Below, in pieces: positions 55,621 through 64,000 of a stretch of 64,000 nucleotides of DNA; within the stretch, counting starts at the first letter, position 1, and each line of letters opens with the position of its first letter. The notes beneath the pieces were generated by a model. That model did no database searches, was not told where the DNA came from, and saw only the letters and a program-made list of their open reading frames with translations. The DNA is from Henricia sp. BOLD:AAB3569 (Eukaryota; Echinodermata; Asteroidea; Spinulosida; Echinasteridae): the NCBI GenBank assembly GCA_037783545.1, contig JBBELK010000015.1, positions 1,054,001-1,118,000 of the forward strand, given 5' to 3'. Made by a program: the position numbers and the translations under genes.

Positions 55621-55879
55621 TACGTCACAAACAAATATGAATATGCAGTAGTAGGTCCCGCCTATCTTTGATAAATTTCCTGGGATTTCCGTCTAATAAT
55701 GTTGGAAAATTTCCCTTTAATACACTTTAAATATTTTTTGCAGCATCTTTACGCGATAAATAAGTGCGTTTTATGTGAATATGTCTTTGTGAGACGTTCC
55801 GACTACATATTCATCAGCAAATATCTGGTTAAGCAGTTGTGATATGCGATGCATTATATATTTTCGAAACGCCTGGGTT

Positions 55880-56215
55880 AAAGGAGCGCTGCAGATTTTT
55901 CCAAAAAATGGATTTTGTTCTAACCTAACCATCATATAAAATACTTCCCCAAAAATACTATCCATCGGAAGAAAAACAGGAAATTTTCAATCTCTAATTT
56001 GGATATGGAAGCAAAAAAGTGTATATATATAAATATATACCGGGTAAATTACTTTACAAAACATTGTTTTTTGACGATATCCTTGAAAACATACTGAGAG
56101 CGCGAAGTTTCAGAATGGTTTATGAGAAAAATGACAAATGATATGGCATCAAAATCTCAACGCCCATTGGAAAAATGGCGGTTCAAAAATGTAATTTGGA
56201 CACGCTCCTTTAAAG
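55880..56215 (+). mobile_element. Member of the ggagcgtgtccag MITE family
   Basis: Ends aaaggagcgctgcagattt and tttggacacgctccttta. The interior shares aaaacaggaaattttcaatctc and tcaaaatctcaacgcccatt with 38583-38899. A short tatata microsatellite sits at 56022-56040. Confidence 0.85.
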
Positions 56216-56437
56216 CCCCACGAGTTCACAAGAAAAACCTGACAAAGTGCCTACTCGTCCATGATTCATGGCGACAATGCAACAACCACTTTGATGGCCG
56301 CCTGTGCAAAGGATCTATTGTAAAAAACACCGCACTGGAAGCCATGTTACAGATACTGATCCCTTGCAAATTTTATCACAAAAGAAATCACCGAGACCCT
56401 CGTTTCTTCTGACAATTTGAAATTCCTCTCTTCGGGT

Positions 56438-57482
56438 TAAAGGTAGAACACATGATTGGTATCTCGAAAATCATATATTCGAGTAAAAATAATTTTGTAA
56501 CTGTTTACCAATCATGTATTCTACCTTTTAACTGTACATCCACCATTAAACAGCCCCCATACATCTAAAACATCAATTTCTATGGTGTAGATGCATCGAT
56601 AAATATACACTGGATGAACCAACGACGTCTCAAATTGAAGCCACCGTCCGCCATTGTACCCCACCAAATACAATGCCTTGCCTAGACTGGTCATACTGTC
56701 TTCACTAGTCTACATCATGGTCTGTATGTGTCAAGTGGAATACAAGCGCTCGCATGGACCGGGGAGCAGTCTAGGCGAAGCACTGTTCGTGGGTTACAAT
56801 GACGGCCGGCGCATGGCTTCAATTCTCGTATAGCCAACTGCTATTGCATACTTCATCCAGTGTATAAATATCGATGTGTAGATGCCACAATAGACCGTAT
56901 CGAAAAACTGCCATCTTGTATGGCAACTTATGGGTAAACCATGTCCTCAAGCAACAAAGAAAATGCCCAACAAGATGGCAGCTATCCGATACGGTATATC
57001 CAGCACGATATGGGGCCGAGGGTACCCCCTATGATTGTTTGGTTTGGTGCGTTAACAAAAGGGAAGAGTGTGTTGAGTTATAGGGGCGTTAGTGGGTGGG
57101 GGCAAGTCCTTAGGCCCCCATATCATGCTGGGTACAATCCTTGGGGCCATATGCAAGGAAATACCGGTATATTAATGACAATGACACACTTTTGTTGAGC
57201 CTTCAGATATTTATTATATTGTCCTCATTATCATATTAACCAAAATGAGTTATCAAAATACATTTCTCACATCGATGACTGTGCTCTTGCAGACCTGCCA
57301 ACCCTCCCGGAATTTGGGGAAGACATCTGGGAAGACATGTTCATTCTGTGACTCCAAACACATCTAAAAATCCCCAAGGTTGTTAATTGACAATCCAGGA
57401 GGGTTTTTATCCATGTCAGGACCCACAAAATTAGTCATTTTCCGAAGAATCTGTTGCAAAATCCGGGAGGGTTGGCAGGTCT
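56438..57482. repeat. Three fold-back elements between CSN1 and RPL18
   Basis: 56438-56531: ends ttaaaggtagaacacatgattgg and ccaatcatgtattctacctttta. 56582-56886: ends ggtgtagatgcatcgataaat plus acactggatgaa, with its complement at the right. 57291-57482: ends agacctgccaaccctcccgga and tccgggagggttggcaggtct. No gene is recognised between them; the plus ORFs at 56874-57198 lack family features. Confidence 0.85.
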
Positions 57483-57663
57483 TCTCTTGCCACATACAGT
57501 GGGAACAAACGTTTACAACACAGTTGAACTAATATCTGTAAATGCGTTTCACGTTCATTTGTGAACACCAACATGTTGATGCAAACTAGATCCTTTGTTT
57601 AAACCATTGTGTAAGACCAGCCAGATGAAGCACGTAGCATGCAGTGAGAGGCGACAGATGCAA

Positions 57664-60600
57664 TTAATTCTTGTATCCACAACCTGGGCGCTTTCCACGA
57701 GCCCTCTCGAACTTTCTGCCCTTGGAACGCACGTACGGCCTGTAAAAGATGAGAAACATTATCAGTCAAGATTGCCTTCTTGGTTATTATGTCACATCCA
57801 ACAAACTATTGTGGCAACAACTTTGTAAACGTTTCGAAAAGAATTGAGAAGTTGACTATGGCCTCCGACCTTGTACACACAAAACCTGAGACTGGCTGAA
57901 AAGTTTCATAAATGTTTTCTAAGAAAATCTGAAATTTTTCCCCACTCCTAAATTTGGGTTTTTCTGTCAAATATGCATTTACTGATGCCTGAAAAGTTAT
58001 TTTAAAGAAAAAAAATAATGACCAACTTCTCAATTCTTACCAAAGTTTCTATATGGGTGAGCAGTTTTACAGTACTTTGTGACAGCTCGTAAAAAGGTGT
58101 GGTATGAAAACAAGGAGATCTAAAGCTCTCTTTACTGCAAATTTGTTGCTGGACAACTGCACACAGTTAAGCTCCAAGACTGGGGTCGCCGAATGAATTT
58201 GTTCCCTGCACGCTGTCGGCGACTGGAGTCGCCCGCATGCACTGTGCAATGTTACGCATCACATAATATATTCAGCGGCACAGGAATAGTGTACACAAAA
58301 ATATTACAGCATGCTAAGGGTTTAAAATGAAGATATTTTGTTAATGAAAACTGATGGTTGGAAGATCTTTTTGTATGTCGTGAAACATTAAAATTATGAA
58401 CTTACTTTGTGCGAGCGCCGGGAGTGCCTGGAGCCCTGCCAAAATGTCTGTACACCTCCCTGGCTTTACGTGGTCCTGCAAAGGAAAGTATATAGAAATA
58501 TTCAGTTTAAGTCATTTACATTGTACAATTGATTTAGCTTGCGTCGGGGAGAATGAAAGTTAATTAGGGTTTGTCTAATTAACATTCTACATCTAATACA
58601 GATGGAAATATTCATGCTATATATAAAATGCGAGAAGTAACATTTGCGACTCGCTCTGCTAAAATGATTCGGATGTCACACACCCTTGAACAAATTTTGG
58701 AGACTAAAACTAGAAATTAGCAGCGGATCCAGGCTCATTAAAATACATTCAGAAATACCTTAAGCAGTTTACGCATCCCTTTAGACCTTTATCACGGTGC
58801 GTCCATCTTTGTCTTGTTCCCCACTGTATAGTACGAGTACGTGTCGGGCATGATCAGTGCAGTGCGTGTCTGCGCGATAGCGCGTGCAGTCTTCTGTTGT
58901 TTTAATCGTTATTTTATTTCGGCAAGCCTCGCTTTCGTTACGTTCATTTTAATAGGGGAAAGGGAAGATGGCCGCACCATGATAAAGGTCTATTGGCTGA
59001 GAGAACATCACGTGGGCAGTTTTAAACGGACGATAAAGACCAGGGATAAAGACCGGCTGGCTGGCTATGTTACAAACCTTGCAGGAGGACTGTGTTTTGC
59101 CCTTTGGGTGCCTTGAGTGCCAGCTGGTCTAGTGTCATGATCTCACCACCGGCCTTAATGATTCTCTCCCTGGCACGAGCTGTAACGTGCAGAGCGCAAA
59201 GCTGCAAAAGGGAAATGAAAGATAAATCAACTCAATAAAAATCAACCAGGGCCCAATTTCATGTAACCCGTTAGCACAAAAATTAAAACTATTTTGCTTT
59301 ATCGAGCTAAGCTGCTCTAATCTTCGTTGAATTAACCCCAACTCCCTCGAGTGTATGTAAAATCGTATTGATTTTGGAGGATTGAGGAGTGTTAGGGTTA
59401 AGAGACATGACTTCGCATCAAGAAATCTTCGACAAAATATTGAATCTTCGTCGCACGAATTAATTTCTCTGATGGACAGCATTTTAAACTTTTGGTACAC
59501 CTCAGAAAGGTAGGACCCTTGTATGTATTAAAGAGTACAAACGTTGTCGACGTATACCTTGAGTTTGGGGATGGTGTAGATGCGCAGGTCATCAGTCACT
59601 GTGCCAATCACAACAGCTGTCATGTCTTCACGACCTTTGTACTTCATCTTGCGGACCTACACAGCCACACAGATGTCAAATTTTAGACAAAGGATTATTT
59701 GGTTCATTTTAACTGTTTTGGAAAAGAGACAGCTAATATTGTGTACAAATTAAAGGATTTGGTACCATGAGGGTATCCCTAACCATGTTTGTTCCTTTCA
59801 CCATGCCCTAATGCTACCAAATCCTTCACAATTTCCCATAGGACCAAGGGGTTAGGGTAGGCCTTCTATACACACATACGACAGAATTTCAACACATTAA
59901 CAAGCATGTTACTTACCAGTCTTGCCAGTGACAGTGGCTGGCGATTGGACCTGCTCATGAAGAGTCGTCGTAGCACCACTTTGTTGAATTTAGCATTGGT
60001 ACGGCGTGCCAGGAAACGGTACAACTATGGAAAACACACCAAAATTAGTTTCCTTTAAATTGACTCATCAAGCATTGGTAAGTGCAGATTTGATGGAAAA
60101 ATCAAAATTTTTGTGAGGAAGATTTTGTGAGGAAATACTTAGAAATTGGTCAACCTGTCTCATATGTTTAGTACATGTACACAAGGTCTGAAGCCATGAT
60201 CAACCAGTCAATTACGGAGCAAGTACAATAATTCACACACTACACCCTGTTACACTCAAACATTTTAGTGAACAGGTGGTATTTTTTTCTTTAACATTGA
60301 ACACGGATTTTGGTAAATTTATATATTGGAATCTATAGCTTATTCAATTCTAAGACATACTTCCCACCAAAATCACATTTTCTCCTTCAAACATGCATTC
60401 AGTTAATGTACACAGCGCCCTCTGTTGTCGCACTTATGCACGGACCTCTCGCGCCTGAATTTTCTGCATTACTTTATGCAGTAATTTTATCATTTATTTA
60501 TCTCAAAAATGCAACATTTCCGACAGAATTAAGTCCCAATGCGTGATCGCCATGGCATGGGACTGCGGGCCGGGCGGGCCGTGCCACCAAACCTGCCAGA

Positions 60601-61502
60601 GAGAGCGGCCGGTCAACTTTAGAGTGGGCGGCAAGTTCATCCTCATTTACTTCCCTCTCGTCATATATATGACGAAGGAGAGGAAACCTGTCTAGCTCGT
60701 ATTGACCTCTCCGCTCTCGCGCATGCATGCGCATATTTGATTTTGGGATCTGTAATTTATCTCACCGAGGGTCTAAATTTTTCCCCACGATTTCACCGAA
60801 ACTAGACATCGGATCGATGCGTACTCTTCGGAATATTTAAACGTTGGGGCGAGTGCACCTATTGAGCAAATATCAGAGCAGAGGGACAAATTTCATTTGC
60901 GCGAGTTTGCCACAGATTTTGGGTTGGAAACGGCACAGGGCGGAGGTACGAAGCCCTGTTCACAGGTCTACACCAAACTGAAACCGGCCTACCATGAGAA
61001 ATTTGTTTAGGACTGTTTTATGTACCGTATAGACATGATAGATAAGTCACTTTTAGGAACACTTTCTCATAGACGCTAAATAGTTGTCGCGATTAACAGC
61101 GCCCTCATGTGGTTTCGCATGGGTTTATCAATGTGACATTCATGACATGTCATTGATCGAGTCGAGTAGAGTAAATAAAAATGTTGTCATATCTCTACTC
61201 TTGGGTTGGAGTCCTGGTTTTCGGATACTCTTCCCGTTCTCCCCTCACACCACCCGTATTAAAGCCTACGCCTCCACTCACCTTCACCAAAAGCAGGAGA
61301 TAGATATCTCTGCTCTTCGGCGCTTTGCGATTAACCCTTCGCTGCTTTGAGTGGTCCAAATCGATACCCTAAATCAAATACACAAAAAGAGATGTAAAAT
61401 GCGTAAATAAAGGAATGGCTGTATTTTTTAGAAGCTATAATGGTTGGATGAATGTGATTATTATAGATTTTTCCCCCCTCAATTCCATGACAAACGCACC
61501 AT
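57664..61502 (-). CDS. RPL18: 60S ribosomal protein L18 (eL18), complete, 188 aa, 7 exons
   Basis: Exons, 5' to 3': 61502-61500 (ATG only plus 5' UTR), 61368-61282, 60024-59917, 59656-59558, 59201-59078, 58475-58406, 57739-57664. All introns are GT-AG and the phases sum to 189 codons with TAA. The protein begins [20 protein letters not shown]. It continues [94 protein letters not shown] and [19 protein letters not shown]. This matches the eL18 family over its full length and size. It is a structural protein of the large ribosomal subunit. The first intron begins directly after the start codon, as is common in ribosomal protein genes. It lies tail-to-head behind CSN1 and is divergent from RRS1. 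Confidence 0.97.
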
Positions 61503-61514
61503 TTTGCCGATCGT

Positions 61515-61546
61515 CTGCGAAAGGACGGTTAATGCATTGTGGGTAA
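61515..61546 (-). promoter_or_regulatory. RPL18 core promoter: 5' TOP tract and ZNF143/Staf-like site
   Basis: On the minus strand tacccacaatgcatta (61545-61530) fits the ZNF143/Staf consensus core (cccannatgc). It is followed at once by ccgtcctttcgcag, a pyrimidine run suited to a 5' TOP start about 25 bases before the ATG. TOP leaders are typical of ribosomal protein mRNAs and place them under mTOR control. The exact start site is inferred. Confidence 0.6.
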
Positions 61547-62078
61547 AAGGTATTTTCCAAGACTAGAATCCAACCATTTAAAGGAGGTCATAAATTATTC
61601 AAATATTCATAAACTTGTTCAAGTGTCCGTTCAGTGGTCCCAAAATCAATGTGACGTCAATTGCCAGTGTAACCGGGTTCAAAAATTCGCTTCAATCAAA
61701 CGACCATTGCTGAGGCAAAGGGAAACAGTTCCTGGTCTTACTGTATCAAAGTGTATCAAAGTATTATGATAAATGTACATCGTGTACTTTTTGAATGTAT
61801 CAATTTTCCATTATCTGTAAAAGCATTTGCGTTGTATCAAATAATGTATGCCTATGCATAACCGAAATGATATACATGTATAACTATGCAAGACGAGTCA
61901 GTCACTGATCGAAACTTAATGTAATCCAATATTTTTCAATTTTAGTTTTTGATTTAGGTAAAATTATCCCATTTCTTTGAATTTCTTGTTTTGTATACTT
62001 AGCTCCACACCCTGCTACATCTTTAGCATTGTTGGAAAACGATGGAAAACGATGGAAAACACGACATAAACAATAGGG

Positions 62079-62405
62079 AGCACATGTGGTCTAGTGGGTA
62101 TGAAGGGGGACTCCCAATCAGAGGTTGAGGGTTCGAGCCCCACTTCGACCAACGTGTCTGTGTCCCTGGGCAAGGCACTTAATCCCAGTTGCCTCGTCAA
62201 CCCAAGCGATATATGGGAAGCTGTTCAGGGGAATGCCACAATCTAACTGCTGATAGGGTTGTGCGCCTGACCAGCAGCCACATAGTTGAAGCGAAATGGT
62301 TCTGGCGATTCCCTGATGGCAGCGGTAATAATGGTAACAGCGCCTTGAGCACCCTGCAGGGTGGATATGTGCGCTATACAAATCTAATCATCATTATTAT
62401 TATTA
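62079..62405 (+). mobile_element. tRNA-derived SINE, family 1, copy 3
   Basis: A box tggtctagtggg, B box gggttcgagccc, then the same body as 4351-4675 and a cattattattatta tail. It lies in the 1-kb gap between the divergent RPL18 and RRS1 genes. Confidence 0.92.
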
Positions 62406-62528
62406 ATCTTGCGTGAATGAACGACCTGTGCAAGTTTATGTGTTTAAGATTTGTAATACCAGTAATGCAAATCATCCTTATAGTGCATGGTTTCTAGCGC
62501 TGCGAGCTTACCACATGGAAAGTCTAAG

Positions 62529-64000
62529 ATGGCGTCTTCAACATCGCAGCATGTTGTTGAAAGTGTGCTGAAAGAAACGGAACTACAAGAAAAACGATTC
62601 AAGACAACAGAAGTTGTTAAAGCTATCGATGTTGAACTTGATCCTGGGAATCTCCTGGCTATTGATCCAAATCCAATAAGCGTGAAAGAGTTTAGGTAGC
62701 GTTACGTTCGTTCTTGCTCATGTCATGCATGTGCACGTGCCGCCCCGCGCCCGCGGACACAGTGCGGTTGAACCAAAAGAACCTCATCAGCATGATCAAG
62801 GGGAAATTTCATGGCGCTGCTAAGCACAACAATTTGCTTAGCACAGGATTTATTTGCTTTAAAAAATGGATTACAAGCCAAAATTTTACGCCAACTTGTG
62901 TTTTTCTCAATAGTAAGAGAATACCTTTCCATCATGTCCATACACATCACTTACGATTTTGGCTGGCAATCCATTTTTGCAAAATAAAGCAAAAAAATCC
63001 TGTGCTAAGCAAATGTTTGTGCGTCGCATCGCAGCGCCGCTTGATAGTGCGTGCACCGGCGGAAAACTCCACCTTCACCGCCCCCCCAAACCCCACCCCC
63101 CCAAAAAAAAACAGCCGTATAAAAACGGCATTTTTCACCGGGTTGTCGGTGTCTAAAATACAAAGTATGATGTTTTTTCATTAAAATAAAGTAAATGCTT
63201 ATTGCTATAAAAATTCGTTTGGAGAAAAAAATATAATTTGCTGAGAATCACAGACTGTATATCTTTAAAGGTACATATAGTCTTGTTTGGTAAACTGTTA
63301 AAAACGGCATGATTTCAACTGGTAATTGAAAGCATAGGTTGAGAAAACTAACTTGTAGAAATTTCAGCCACATAGATGTAGTAACTAATACTCTAGAAAA
63401 CTTTTAAAAAAATCCAATCATGGTTTTGTACATGAATGAATGGCTCCAAAGATTGCCTGCATTTTGGCGGCACTTCAGACGAAATTATTTCACAGGATGA
63501 TTACTACCATTACCATCTCGATTACAAGTAAGCTTTCAAATAATAATTCAGAACATGTTTTGGAGGGTAATTACCAAACAAGTGTAAACTACCTTTAATG
63601 TGCATTTGTCGTCTAAATCCATGTATTTTTATTTGTTTATTTCCGGCCTTGTTTAATTTCAGAGCAAACAGAGAATCTTTTCTGAAGTCATTAACAAGGG
63701 ACAATACACAGCTACTTTTCAACCAAGTATGGAAGGTTCGTGGATATCATTGTAATTATTCACATGTGTGAATTGTGCTAAGGAATACATGTACATGTTT
63801 TTTTTAATACGTAAATTAACATTAAATTAGTGCTTTTTCTTGTTCAAAGTTTACAGGTCACAGGTTCACACTCCTCAGAATTTGAGTCAAGAAACTTTTC
63901 GTTTCCATCATAACTTAAAATATTTTTTAACCTTCTCACCTTTTTCACTTCAGCTTCCTGTCGAAAGAGTAGAGGATGTCATCATAGCAAAGGTAGTATT
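62529..64000 (+). CDS. RRS1: Ribosome biogenesis regulatory protein RRS1 homolog, 5' part (runs off right edge)
   Basis: Exons 62529-62695, 63663-63735 and 63954 to about 63992, with consistent phases; a donor aag/gtagta probably ends exon 3. The protein starts MASSTSQHVVES. It shows VELDPGNLLAIDPNPI, the conserved N-terminal block, then the most conserved segment ESFLKSLTRDNTQLLFNQVW and LPVERVEDVIIAK. RRS1 is a nucleolar factor that helps bring 5S RNP (uL5, uL18, 5S rRNA) into the pre-60S particle. The start has a strong context (aagatggcg); an in-frame ATG at 62487 would add 14 residues. The intron after exon 1 has the weak donor gtagcg. The remaining exons lie beyond the window. Confidence 0.93.
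62800..63038 (+). mobile_element. MITE of the ggggccaatttcat family in RRS1 intron 1
   Basis: ggggaaatttcatggcgctgctaagcac at the left, then ggatttatttgcttt, ggattacaagccaaaatt, cacatcacttacgattttggctggcaatccattt and gtgctaagcaaa. It is about 90 percent like 16822-17061, with the right terminal block degraded (gcagcgcc). Confidence 0.88.

Noticed and set aside
57664..61502. Intron-encoded snoRNA in RPL18
   Set aside because: A C-box-like tgatga near 60062 has no D box at a suitable distance.

Overview
The window is metazoan nuclear DNA. It has split genes with GT/AG introns, a TATA-driven leader exon, tRNA-derived SINEs and many fold-back (MITE-like) elements. The conserved genes (COP9 signalosome subunit 1, ribosomal protein L18, RRS1) are animal-like. 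The dense TIR repeat load and frequent tacatgta-type words suggest a marine invertebrate deuterostome, most likely an echinoderm. That assignment is an inference.

Left part (1-19126): a cluster of four paralogs, copies A, B, C on the minus strand and copy D inverted on the plus strand. Each encodes a domain that looks like a class I SAM-dependent methyltransferase (motif SxGGGPGSDLVGL) followed by a fast-evolving, S/T/P/Q-rich tail. Copy A runs off the left edge as one open frame of at least 1417 codons; its tail carries near-identical 188-residue tandem repeats. Copies B, C and D end in a CaaX box (CTIL or CTIS) behind a Cys-Cys pair, which predicts prenylated, membrane-bound proteins. Copy B is broken by a 2-base insertion between domain and tail. 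B, C and D share a TATA box, a non-coding leader exon and a short intron just before the start codon. In C that intron carries a 1.2-kb insertion with an array of hairpins. B and C lie in tandemly duplicated segments offset by about 4.7 kb. I did not recognise a named family for these proteins, and this cluster is my candidate for an undescribed system.

Middle part: a four-exon plus-strand gene (21748-25649) encodes a type II membrane protein with a JmjC/cupin-like Fe(II)/2-oxoglutarate oxygenase domain. From 25650 to 44288 I found no confident gene, apart from a possible last exon of CSN1. That stretch holds fold-back elements, SINEs, a LINE tail, tandem tRNA-like units, minisatellites and two abutting TIR elements.

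Right part: COP9 signalosome subunit 1 (minus strand, 12 exons placed between 55356 and 44289, last exon uncertain), ribosomal protein L18 (minus, 7 exons, 61502-57664, complete at 188 aa) and the 5' part of RRS1 (plus, from 62529, running off the right edge). RPL18 and RRS1 are divergent, with about 1 kb between start codons, and both act in 60S ribosome production. Almost every CSN1 intron carries a fold-back or tRNA-derived insertion.
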